Below are positions 25,130 to 32,999 of a stretch of DNA of 64,000 nucleotides, piece after piece. This DNA comes from an uncultured Verrucomicrobiota bacterium. GTDB lineage: Bacteria; Verrucomicrobiota; Verrucomicrobiia; Opitutales; Opitutaceae. The stretch is taken from contig CAIOCT010000072.1 of NCBI GenBank assembly GCA_903856725.1, positions 1 through 64,000 of the forward strand, written 5' to 3'. How positions within the stretch are numbered: position 1 is the first letter of the stretch; every line of letters begins with the position of its first letter. The notes below the pieces were generated by a model. It was given only the letters and a program-made list of their open reading frames with translations. It was not told the DNA's origin and did no database searches. The position numbers and the translations under genes were made by a program.

Positions 25130-26233
25130 ATGAAATCCCCGCTCTTCCCGATCGTTTTAGTTTTATTTTCATTCGTGGCCGCGGCGGCCGCTCCCTTACT
25201 AACACAGACTGATGTGTTTATTTCTGGGCAAAACGGGTATCACACTTTCCGCATCCCCGCACTGGAAACTGCGCCTGACGGTTCCCTGATTGTTTTCGCG
25301 GAAGCGCGCAAATATACGGCCGAAGATCCTGGCTTCGGTCGACAAGATATCGACTTGGTCTACAAGCGCAGTACCGATCACGGCGTGACGTGGTCACCGA
25401 TGGCGCTCCTCGAGGATCCGGGTGAAGAATGGTCAGCCGCCAATCCCGCAACGATGGTCGATCGAACGACGGGGAAACTTTGGGTGTTCTATATTCGCGG
25501 TCGGCCGAAACGCAGTTCGGACACGGCCCGCCCAGGTACTGATGATATGTTAAATCTTGCCCGCTGGAGTGCTGACAATGGATGCACGTGGTCTGACCCC
25601 ATTGATATAACCAAGGTGGCACGCGATATGCAGGACCCCACCTGGCGCGTGAGCGTCCCCGGGCCTGGCGGGGCGATCCAGACGAGTCAGGGGCGTTTAC
25701 TCATCGCCATGTGGAAAATGCCCTTTGCTGATTTTACCGTATTTTCCGATGACCACGGAAAATCATGGCAACGCGGCCCAGTCGTGCCGGGACCGCAAGG
25801 CGGCGATGAATGCCAAGTCGCGGAATTGAGTGATGGCCGAATCCTGATTGATATGCGCCAGGAAACCGGCCCGCACCGTTGGGTAGCGGAAAGCACCGAT
25901 GACGGAAAAACTTGGGGCACCCCCCGCCCTGGTAACACCGTGACGCCCGTCGCTTGCGGCATTGAGCGTTTCCCAACGATTGGAGCAACTCGCCTCATCT
26001 GGACGGGACCACAAGACCCCAAGCGCAAGCACCTTATTTTACGCACCAGTGTCGATGATGGGAAAAGTTTCTCGAAAGCTAAAACTATCTCGAAAGATCG
26101 GGCTGCTTACTCCGATCTCGCCGTGCTCAAAGATAAGACCCTCGGCATCATCTGGGAGCGGGGCATCGATAAAAATTATCAATTCATTACGTTCACTCGT
26201 GTGAATGAAGCCTGGCTCAACGCGGAGCAATAA
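25130..26233 (+). CDS. Exo-alpha-sialidase, GH33, with complete catalytic set
   Basis: 367 residues with a cleavable signal peptide (FPIVLVLFSFVAAAAAP). GH33 residues are intact: FRIP (Phe40-Arg41), Asp73/Asp75 in DIDLVYKRS, Glu227 and Glu232 in DECQVAELSDG, Arg243 in IDMRQ, Arg305, the nucleophile Tyr327 in AAYSDL, and the partner Glu343 in IWERG. Asp boxes include STDHGVTW, SADNGCTW, SDDHGKSW, STDDGKTW and SVDDGKSF. It should hydrolyse terminal alpha-sialosides. It lies between two non-canonical BNR genes and has a palindromic element upstream, so it may have its own promoter. Confidence 0.94.
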   Translation: MKSPLFPIVLVLFSFVAAAAAPLLTQTDVFISGQNGYHTFRIPALETAPDGSLIVFAEARKYTAEDPGFGRQDIDLVYKRSTDHGVTWSPMALLEDPGEEWSAANPATMVDRTTGKLWVFYIRGRPKRSSDTARPGTDDMLNLARWSADNGCTWSDPIDITKVARDMQDPTWRVSVPGPGGAIQTSQGRLLIAMWKMPFADFTVFSDDHGKSWQRGPVVPGPQGGDECQVAELSDGRILIDMRQETGPHRWVAESTDDGKTWGTPRPGNTVTPVACGIERFPTIGATRLIWTGPQDPKRKHLILRTSVDDGKSFSKAKTISKDRAAYSDLAVLKDKTLGIIWERGIDKNYQFITFTRVNEAWLNAEQ

Positions 26234-26304
26234 TCTGACCCACCGCGCTGGTTAGTTGATGTCCTTCCGTCGTCGCGGCCATTGCCGCCAGTTGACGGCC
26301 AAAA

Positions 26305-26318
26305 CCAATTCCAATTGG
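26305..26318. promoter_or_regulatory. CCAATTccAATTGG inverted repeat upstream of BNR gene
   Basis: A perfect 6-2-6 inverted repeat lies 36-49 bp before the ATG at 26354, with a second short palindrome GATTTAAATC at 26331-26340. The 120-bp gap separates two sialidase-fold genes, so a separate promoter or operator is possible. Confidence 0.35.
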
Positions 26319-26353
26319 CCGAGCCTGCGTGATTTAAATCCAGCTAATTTTTT

Positions 26354-27601
26354 ATGAATATCCCAACCCGCTTGCTCACCGCCGTCATCAGCGCAGGCCT
26401 GCTTTCTATTTCTTGTTTAGCTCAGCCGGTAGCGTTGCAAAAAAAAGACGTCACGCTTGCGCCGGCTAAGACGCTCAAAACAAAACTCCCCATTGATTAC
26501 ACTATTCCCACGGTTGACATCAGCGCAGAGCAGTCACGCCAAGTCACCGTAGATCGAGAAGCTGGCCAATATCTCGGTCATCCCACCACCGTATTGCTTG
26601 AAGACGGGCAGACGATACTAGCGGTATATCCTAAGGGGCATGGCCGCGGAGCGATTCTGTATAAACGCAGCAAGGACGGCGGCAAAACATGGAGCGCCCG
26701 CCTCCCCACGCCCGAATCTTGGAAAACTTCCCTTGAAGTCCCCACCCTCCATCGCGTGGTAGATGCCGCCGGAAAAAAACGCCTGATCATGTTCAGCGGA
26801 TTATATCCCATTCGGATGGCCGTATCAGCAGATGATGGGGCTTCTTGGAGTGAACTAAAATCTATCGGTAACTTCGGAGGAGTGGTCGCCATGGGGACTG
26901 TGATCGGCTTGCAGGAGCCGGGGCACTATCTCGCTTTTTTTCACGATGATGGTCGCTTCATCCGCGGCGGAAACGTCGCGGCTAACACCATGTCTAGCCC
27001 GCACAGCAGTCACGTTTCCCCAGCGGCGAAACCCTGGCGTTACTGGATTTACACCACCCTGTCTCAAGATGGCGGCCTAACATGGAGCGTGCCCGTACCG
27101 ATCGCGATGCTGCCTGAGGCCGAGCTCTGTGAGCCGGGGGCACTGCGATCCCCTGATGGGAAACAGATCGCGGTGCTCCTGCGTGAAAATTCACGTCAGT
27201 ATAATTCCTACGTGATATTCTCCAACGATGAAGGCCTGACTTGGTCTGAACCGCGCGAATTACCCGCCGCCCTCACCGGCGATCGGCATGTCGCTAAATA
27301 TGCGGCTGACGGCCGACTATTCGTCAGCTTTCGCGACCGAACCCACGGCAGCACGACGCAAGGCGACTGGGTTGGTTGGGTCGGCACCTACGATGACATC
27401 GTGCAAGGCAAAGAAGGTCAGTATCGCGTCCGCATCATGGATAACACCAAAGGCGCAGACTCCACTTACCCTGGCGTCGAACTGCTGCCAGACGGCACCT
27501 TTGTCACGACAACTTATGGTCATTGGACTCAAGGGGAACCTCCCTACATCGTGAGCGTACGCTTCACTCTCGCCGAATTGGATGCGAAGGTGAAACCCTG
27601 A
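26354..27601 (+). CDS. Secreted BNR-repeat sialidase-superfamily protein
   Basis: 415 residues. A signal peptide (LLTAVISAGLLSISCLAQP) has a C-L-A-Q element, so it could even be a lipoprotein (LxxC box LSISC). Asp boxes are SKDGGKTW, SADDGASW, SQDGGLTW and SNDEGLTW. The segment GHPTTVLLEDGQTILAVYPKGHGRG with ELCEPGALRSPDGKQIAVLLREN is typical of a verrucomicrobial and bacteroidetal sialidase-like family distinct from YRIP-type GH33. The substrate is uncertain. It follows the GH33 gene on the same strand and precedes the atypical DHDPS-type gene. Confidence 0.86.
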   Translation: MNIPTRLLTAVISAGLLSISCLAQPVALQKKDVTLAPAKTLKTKLPIDYTIPTVDISAEQSRQVTVDREAGQYLGHPTTVLLEDGQTILAVYPKGHGRGAILYKRSKDGGKTWSARLPTPESWKTSLEVPTLHRVVDAAGKKRLIMFSGLYPIRMAVSADDGASWSELKSIGNFGGVVAMGTVIGLQEPGHYLAFFHDDGRFIRGGNVAANTMSSPHSSHVSPAAKPWRYWIYTTLSQDGGLTWSVPVPIAMLPEAELCEPGALRSPDGKQIAVLLRENSRQYNSYVIFSNDEGLTWSEPRELPAALTGDRHVAKYAADGRLFVSFRDRTHGSTTQGDWVGWVGTYDDIVQGKEGQYRVRIMDNTKGADSTYPGVELLPDGTFVTTTYGHWTQGEPPYIVSVRFTLAELDAKVKP

Positions 27602-27731
27602 AGATCAGTGCAATAGAGCCCACCCATTTATTTAATCTGCAGACCAAATTTATTAATCGCACTCAGTACGGTCAAATAATGGGCGACCATCCCTATCCTT
27701 GAAATTAAAAGCTACCAGTTGCTCCGCAGAA

Positions 27732-28631
27732 ATGCGTGCCCATCTAACGGGGCCGTTGCCCTCGATTAAAACCCCTTTCCACCGCGATGGCCGGATTGAT
27801 TTCGACGGGCTAAGAAATCTCATCGATTTCAATTTGGCGGCGGGCGCCAAAGCGCTGATGTTAACGGCGGGCGACAGCCATTATGTTGCCCTCACGGAAC
27901 AAGAAATTGTCGAAGTCACTCGAACCACTATCGAGCATACCGCTGGTCGGGCGTTCATCATAGCGGCTGACCGTTACTACAATACCACGCAAGCAGTCGG
28001 CTTCGCCAAATTTGCGCGAGACGCGGGAGCTGACCTGCTCATGGTTATGCCCCCGGACTGGGGCGGATCCTGCACCCCACAATCTTTGACCACTCACTAC
28101 CAGACCGTCGCGGAAATCATGCCGGTCATGCTCGTTTCCAATGTGTTTATTGCCCGTGGACAAAAATTTGGCCTCGATACGCTCAAACTGATCCTCGCCT
28201 CCTCAGCTAACGTCGTAGCCATCAAGGACGACATGTGCGGCGAATTTGCCCGGAAGATGTCTCTCCTCGTGCAGGACCAGTGGGCGGTTATTTCAGGCGG
28301 ACAGAAACAAAATCATCTCAACAATCACCCCTACGGGTGCGACGGCTATCTTTCGACCTTCCTCTCAATCAAGCCCGAGCTCGCTCATGCTTATTGGCGA
28401 GCTATTGAAGGGAATAATTTAGCGGAAGCTCGCCGAATTATTCGCGATTATGATCATCCTTTTTTCGAGCTCGTGCTGAACCTGCCTGGCGGGTTCAATG
28501 CTGGCATCCAAGCCGTACTCGAATTGAAAAAAATTGCGCAGCGCTGGCGCCGGCCACCTTACTCCAGCTTAACTGATGCCGAAATGGAGAGCTTGGCTCA
28601 TGGTTTAAAAAATATTGGCCTCCTCGACTAA
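27732..28631 (+). CDS. DHDPS-superfamily protein with altered active site
   Basis: 299 residues from the ATG at 27732; a TTG at 27699 would add 11 residues. The fold is clear (LTGPLPSIKTPFHRDGRIDFDGLRNLI) and the Schiff-base Lys165 is kept in VVAIKDDMCG. The other two hallmarks are changed: the G-[ST]-T-G-E loop reads LTAGDSH (residues 44-50) and the catalytic Tyr of the Y-N-x-P motif is Ser136 in LVSNVFIARG. It therefore differs from the two NanA-like genes at 19984 and 30036 and may catalyse a dehydration, a decarboxylating step or an aldol reaction by another mechanism. It sits 22 bp before an MFS gene on the same strand. Confidence 0.85.
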   Translation: MRAHLTGPLPSIKTPFHRDGRIDFDGLRNLIDFNLAAGAKALMLTAGDSHYVALTEQEIVEVTRTTIEHTAGRAFIIAADRYYNTTQAVGFAKFARDAGADLLMVMPPDWGGSCTPQSLTTHYQTVAEIMPVMLVSNVFIARGQKFGLDTLKLILASSANVVAIKDDMCGEFARKMSLLVQDQWAVISGGQKQNHLNNHPYGCDGYLSTFLSIKPELAHAYWRAIEGNNLAEARRIIRDYDHPFFELVLNLPGGFNAGIQAVLELKKIAQRWRRPPYSSLTDAEMESLAHGLKNIGLLD

Positions 28632-28653
28632 ACCGCTTCCCCTTGCCCGTCCT

Positions 28654-29892
28654 ATGACTGCCCCTACCCCCTCTGCCCTGCCCTCGAAGGCTTGGCTCAT
28701 CGTTGCTTTGCTGTGGTTCGCAGGGTGCCTCAATTATCTCGACCGATTAATGATCACCACGATGCGTGGCTCGATCAAAGAGGCGATTCCGATGACCGAA
28801 GCTCAGTTTGGTTTACTGACTTCAGTGTTTCTCATTGTTTACGGAATCTGCAGTCCCTTTGCCGGTTATTTTGCCGATCGTTTTAATCGCAGCTATGTGA
28901 TCATCACGAGTGTCCTCCTCTGGTCGATCATCACCTGCCTGACTGCCTATGTGACCAGCTACGAGCAACTCCTCGCGATGCGGGCACTCTTGGCTTTGAG
29001 TCAAGCGGCCGCCGTGCCGGCTTCGGTGGCTCTGGTGGTGGAATATCATCGCGGCTCGACCCGCTCACTGGCTTCGGGATTGCTCCTGAGCGGCGCTATG
29101 GCGGGCGCAGCCTTCGGCGGAGTTGGCGGCTGGCTGGCGGAGGGCCCAGGTTGGGCGTATGCTTATAAATTCTTTGGTCTCCTCGGCATAGGCTATTCGC
29201 TGATCCTCCTCATCCTGTTGCGCGATCCGCCAGCAGCCGAGCACAGTTCGTCGACGAGTCACCACGAGGCACCCGTCAGTCTCCGTGAAGCCTTTGTTAG
29301 TTTATTAACTAATCGCGCCTACCTCGTAATGCTCCTCTACGCGTGCTCACTGGGAGTGGTCGGTTGGTCAGTCATCGGTTGGATGCCGACCTATATCAAA
29401 GAGCAATTCCATCTCAGCCAAGGCACCGCAGGCATGACGACGACGATCTACCTCAATATTGCAGCTCTCGTCGGCATGTTGGTAGGTGGAGCATGGGCGG
29501 ATCGCTGGAGTCGCACCAATGAGCGCGCCCGGCTGCTCGTGCCGATCATCGGACTTTGCGTGGCAGCGCCAGCGGTACTCTTAATTGGCAACACCCCCTC
29601 GCTCGCTTTGGCGCTGACGGGCCTAGCGATTTATGGAATGACCCGTAATTTTGCCGATGCTAATGCGATGCCCATTTTCTGCTTGTTGGTTGATCCTCGC
29701 TATCGGGCGACCAGCTGGGGGATCTCAAGCTTTTTTAGCTGCCTGATAGGCGGCGCAGGCATTTACGCCGGCGGACTTTTGCGAGACGCCCACGTTGATA
29801 TCACGCGAATATTCACCTTCGCTGCCGCTAATATTTTGATCTGCGCCTTTTTATTATTTTCGCTCCGCGGCTACGCTAAGCCACGACGCTAA
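28654..29892 (+). CDS. MFS transporter, ACS (sugar-acid) type
   Basis: 412 residues from the ATG at 28654; an upstream TTG at 28615 would overlap the preceding gene. About twelve helices. It shares with its paralogues the start LNYLDRLMITTMRGSIKEAIPMTEA split across helix 1, AGYFADRFNRSYVI, VVEYHRGSTRSLASGL and the second-half loop DRWSRTNERARL. The conserved Arg residues in TM1 and loop 2-3 suit an organic-anion importer. It is directly downstream of the altered DHDPS-family gene, so its cargo is probably that enzyme's substrate or precursor. The leader before the ATG is C/T-rich with no Shine-Dalgarno motif. Confidence 0.9.
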   Translation: MTAPTPSALPSKAWLIVALLWFAGCLNYLDRLMITTMRGSIKEAIPMTEAQFGLLTSVFLIVYGICSPFAGYFADRFNRSYVIITSVLLWSIITCLTAYVTSYEQLLAMRALLALSQAAAVPASVALVVEYHRGSTRSLASGLLLSGAMAGAAFGGVGGWLAEGPGWAYAYKFFGLLGIGYSLILLILLRDPPAAEHSSSTSHHEAPVSLREAFVSLLTNRAYLVMLLYACSLGVVGWSVIGWMPTYIKEQFHLSQGTAGMTTTIYLNIAALVGMLVGGAWADRWSRTNERARLLVPIIGLCVAAPAVLLIGNTPSLALALTGLAIYGMTRNFADANAMPIFCLLVDPRYRATSWGISSFFSCLIGGAGIYAGGLLRDAHVDITRIFTFAAANILICAFLLFSLRGYAKPRR

Positions 29893-29949
29893 CCGATCGC
29901 AGGCTGGTACCCGCGATGGTCATATTATATTGCCAGTCATAAAAAGGCT

Positions 29950-29970
29950 GTGGTTACTTGATGTGACCAC
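29950..29970 (+). terminator. Weak terminator-like hairpin after the MFS gene
   Basis: GTGGTTAC (29950-29957) pairs with GTGACCAC (29963-29970) around a 5-nt loop, with one G-U pair. A run of five T residues begins about 8 bp later. It lies between convergent genes, so termination is plausible, but the gap before the T-run weakens the call. Confidence 0.4.
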
Positions 29971-30021
29971 GCGATGATTTTTCCACCGTCATGACCGCTC
30001 AGGGCCCCGCCGCACGGTGCT

Positions 30022-30041
30022 CGTTGAACTTACGTTCAATG
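30022..30041 (-). terminator. Hairpin overlapping the stop codon of the NanA-like gene
   Basis: TTGAAC (30024-30029) and GTTCAA (30034-30039) form a stem with a 4-nt loop, extended by one wobble and one C-G pair. It spans the TGA of the minus-strand aldolase gene. No T-run follows, so its role as terminator or 3'-end stabiliser is uncertain. Confidence 0.3.
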
Positions 30042-30938
30042 AGTGGTGGCCACATGCCGCTCAATATAAGCGCGACATTCATCGGTCAGCGGATAGCCCA
30101 AGAAACTGGTGGCCGTGGTGAACAAACCGCGCCGCACCATATAATACTTAAGGCCGGTCAGCCAGCAGGCGATCTTCTCGCCGCCATAAATACCGTACAG
30201 GGTACGCTTCATTTCGGAATCGATTGCCTCCGCTTCCGCCACGCGCCCCGCCAAGAACAGCTTCACGATCTGCTGCAACTGCGGCCCCACGGCCGAGGCG
30301 CCACCGAACATGAAACCATTATAACCTGCGGTCAGATATTCCATGCTCCGAAATTCATCTCCACTAAACAACGTCAAGGAGGGCTTTTCCTTTTGCGCTG
30401 CCAAAGCGATCGCGCGCCGCTCAGGCGCGCTAGAACTGTCCTTAATAAAATGGACGTTGGACAACAGGTAAACTTTCTTCAGGTCAGCTTCTGGTATCAT
30501 GATCGGACGATGCCGACCCATATCATAGATCCCCACCGGCAAAGGACAGGCTTGCGCCGCTTCCGAGAAATGCGCGGTGATTCGCTCTGGGGTAGCGTTG
30601 AGCAGTGTCGCGGGGGCGGCGATAATAGCGTAATCAGCACCGGCCTCAGCCGCAGCCTGTGCATTATCGAGAATCCGCGGCACCGAGTTATCCGAAACCT
30701 GCGCCGCAATTTTCAATTTGCCGCCAGCTGTACGCACCGCGCAGCGCACCAACCGTTGACGCTCGCGATCAGGCAACCATGGACCTTCGCCACAAGTTCC
30801 CGCCAAAAATACGCCATGAAGGCCATCATGCACGGCGGCCTGAATGATGCGTTCCACCGACGGTTCATCGACTCGAAAGTCGGGCGTCAGCGGCGTGGGC
30901 ATAGCGGACCAAATCTTTATAGAGGGAAGTGTAGACAT
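30036..30938 (-). CDS. DHDPS/NanA-family aldolase, GTCGEG variant
   Basis: 300 residues from the ATG at 30938; an upstream TTG adds four. It aligns end to end with the aldolase at 19984: IWSAMPTPLTPDFRVD, LAGTCGEGPW (Cys49 replacing the usual second Thr), Tyr138 in GIYDMG, Lys166 in HFIKDSSS, and the closing FLGYPLTDECRAYIE. These residues support a class I pyruvate lyase such as N-acetylneuraminate lyase. It is divergent from a GntR regulator, 58 bp apart, and from the downstream SDR and AGE epimerase genes, which supports a link to ManNAc-type products. A hairpin overlaps its stop codon. Confidence 0.87.
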   Translation of the reverse strand: MSTLPSIKIWSAMPTPLTPDFRVDEPSVERIIQAAVHDGLHGVFLAGTCGEGPWLPDRERQRLVRCAVRTAGGKLKIAAQVSDNSVPRILDNAQAAAEAGADYAIIAAPATLLNATPERITAHFSEAAQACPLPVGIYDMGRHRPIMIPEADLKKVYLLSNVHFIKDSSSAPERRAIALAAQKEKPSLTLFSGDEFRSMEYLTAGYNGFMFGGASAVGPQLQQIVKLFLAGRVAEAEAIDSEMKRTLYGIYGGEKIACWLTGLKYYMVRRGLFTTATSFLGYPLTDECRAYIERHVATTH

Positions 30939-30996
30939 CGCGCTTTTCAAACATTTTGCCCGCCCTCAGGCTAGCCAAATAAACTGGTAAGCAATT

Positions 30997-32097
30997 ATGA
31001 ACAGCTCCGAATTACCCTTCGACCTACCCAAACGACATTCCCTCGCCGCGCAGGCGGCTGCCTCTATTAGCAAAGCTATCCTCAACCACACGTGGAGAGA
31101 ATACCTGCCGAGCGAACGCCGCCTGTGCGAATTATTACGTGTGAGCCGACCCACTATTCGCACCGCGCTGCGCGTGCTGGCGAAACAAGGTTTAATTAAA
31201 ATTCGCCAAGGGCGCCGCAATCGCCTGCTCACTCCACCGCAACGCGGTACCGCGCCGCACAGTCGATTAGTTGGCCTCGTCACCCATGAGCCATTCTCGC
31301 ACATGTCGACGACGACGCATCAAATTGTCAGCCAGATGCGAACGCACCTCGCTGAACATGGCTTCACCCTCGAAGTACTGGTCTGCCCCCTGCAAAGCGC
31401 CCGAGCCCAACGAAGAAAACTCGAGGAATTTGTGCACCAAAATCGTGTCTTCTGCTGTGTCTTGCTATCGGTCAGCAAAGATCTCCAGCAGTGGTTTTCC
31501 CACCACGCGGTTCCTGCCCTAGTCATTGGCTCCTGCCACGCGGAAGTAAAATTGCCCTCCCTCGATCTTGATTACCGCGCAATTTGTCGTCACGCCGGCG
31601 GCATATTTATCGGCAAGGGTCACCGCCACCTCGCGCTGATCGTGCCTCAGCCCGTGACAGCTGGCGATATCGCCAGCGAAGAAGGTTTCCGTGAAGCCAG
31701 TCAACTCAACCGGCTCATCGAAGTTCGCACCAGTATCGTTCGCCACAATGGCACTGCCCAAAACATTGCGACCAAACTCGATGCACTTTTTAACTCAGCC
31801 CACCCGCCGACTGCGCTGCTGATTGCCAAGCCCCAGCATGTCTTCATCGTGATTTTCTATCTGCTCCAGCGCAGCCTTACGGTTCCTGGCACCGTCTCGC
31901 TCATTGCTCGCGACCACGATCATATTTTTGAAACTGTCAGTCCACCCATCACGCATTACACTCTGCAAGAGGACACTTTTGCGCATCGACTCTCTCGGCT
32001 GATGCTGCAGATGGTCGGCGAAGGCGATCTGCCCCCGACCCCTAATTTGATTTTCCCAAAATACTTTGCCGGCGGGACCGTGAAGCAACTGCGCTAG
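30997..32097 (+). CDS. GntR-type HTH regulator with LacI-like ligand-binding domain
   Basis: 366 residues. The GntR winged helix covers about residues 14-78 (LAAQAAASISKAIL, LPSERRLCELLRVSRPTIRTALRVL, KQGLIKIRQGRR), followed by a LacI-like sensor (GLVTHEPF, VIGSCHAEVKLPSLDLDYRAICRHAGG, GHRHLALIVPQ). It is a paralogue of the regulator at 15959 in both domains. It is divergent from the NanA-like aldolase (58-bp gap) and leads an SDR and an AGE epimerase gene, so it most likely controls both arms in response to a sugar. Confidence 0.9.
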   Translation: MNSSELPFDLPKRHSLAAQAAASISKAILNHTWREYLPSERRLCELLRVSRPTIRTALRVLAKQGLIKIRQGRRNRLLTPPQRGTAPHSRLVGLVTHEPFSHMSTTTHQIVSQMRTHLAEHGFTLEVLVCPLQSARAQRRKLEEFVHQNRVFCCVLLSVSKDLQQWFSHHAVPALVIGSCHAEVKLPSLDLDYRAICRHAGGIFIGKGHRHLALIVPQPVTAGDIASEEGFREASQLNRLIEVRTSIVRHNGTAQNIATKLDALFNSAHPPTALLIAKPQHVFIVIFYLLQRSLTVPGTVSLIARDHDHIFETVSPPITHYTLQEDTFAHRLSRLMLQMVGEGDLPPTPNLIFPKYFAGGTVKQLR

Positions 32098-32159
32098 CCG
32101 CTGACCGTGCGCTTGCCTCAGCCTGTTTTTGAAAATCTAAATTCACTTGTAGTAATATT

Positions 32160-32978
32160 TTGAAAATTCAGAATGAAATTAATTTGAATACGTCGCTATC
32201 CAAAGTTGCCCTGATCACTGGTGGCGCTGGCCTTGGTATTGGCCATGGACTATCAGAAGCTCTCGCGGCGGCCGACTGGAATTTAGTCATCACCGATCGC
32301 AATCCTGAGCGGGGCGCGGCCCTCGCCCACCGTTTAAGCAAAGACGGGGTCAAAGTCGAAGTTGTGCCCGTCGATGTCACTGATCCCGAAGCACCCACGC
32401 AAGCGGTCGAGGCTGCTTTAAAATGTTTTGGGCGGCTCGATGGCCTCGTCAATAATGTCGGCGTGGGCTTGGTCAAAAAAGCCGGCGAAGTCACCGATGA
32501 AGAATTCCAGACCTTATTTAACGTCGATTTCCTCGCTTCATTTCGTTTTGTCCGCGCGGCCCTCCCCGCCCTGATTAAATCCCAGGGAGCGATCGTCAAT
32601 ATTGGTTCAGTCCACGCCCGCCTCGCCGCGCCCCAATACGCTCTCTATGCCGCCACTAAATCGGCACTCGACGCTTTCACGCGGGGCTTGGCGGTGGACT
32701 ATGGCGCGCAAGGAATCCGCGCTAATATCGTGCATCCCGGCTTAGTCGCTAGCCCACAGAATGGCCCGCTCTTAACTCAACTCGGCGTCGACCCCGAAGC
32801 TTGGATTAAGGAGTTTACAGCGACGAAACAATGTCTGCCGGATCTCGTTACCGCCCGCGAAGTGGGTGAATTAGTGGCTTTCCTCCTCAGTAAAAATGGC
32901 CGATCGATTACCGGACAAAGTATTTATATCGACGCTGGCACGACGACCCTTTTGTGGAATAGAAGCGAAAAAATTTAA
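32160..32978 (+). CDS. Short-chain dehydrogenase/reductase (SDR)
   Basis: 272 residues, probably starting at TTG 32160; no in-frame ATG precedes the fold, and a TTG at 32184 is an alternative. The SDR motifs are clear: TGGAGLGIGHGL for the cofactor, the variant NNVG instead of NNAG, the catalytic Ser in IGSVHA, and YAATK for the Tyr/Lys pair. Asp in VVPVDVTDPE suggests a typical adenine pocket. The substrate is unknown; family members near sugar-acid genes oxidise or reduce sugars or 2-keto-3-deoxy acids. It lies 62 bp after the GntR gene and 21 bp before the AGE epimerase, so the three probably form an operon. Confidence 0.88.
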   Translation: MKIQNEINLNTSLSKVALITGGAGLGIGHGLSEALAAADWNLVITDRNPERGAALAHRLSKDGVKVEVVPVDVTDPEAPTQAVEAALKCFGRLDGLVNNVGVGLVKKAGEVTDEEFQTLFNVDFLASFRFVRAALPALIKSQGAIVNIGSVHARLAAPQYALYAATKSALDAFTRGLAVDYGAQGIRANIVHPGLVASPQNGPLLTQLGVDPEAWIKEFTATKQCLPDLVTAREVGELVAFLLSKNGRSITGQSIYIDAGTTTLLWNRSEKI

Positions 32979-32999
32979 GCACCTTGCTGGTTTTTCCCG

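Noticed and set aside
29991-30974. 327-codon frame on the plus strand opposite the NanA-like gene at 30036
   Set aside because: Its product is rich in Arg, His and Gln with no recognisable fold and runs exactly antisense to a well-conserved aldolase.
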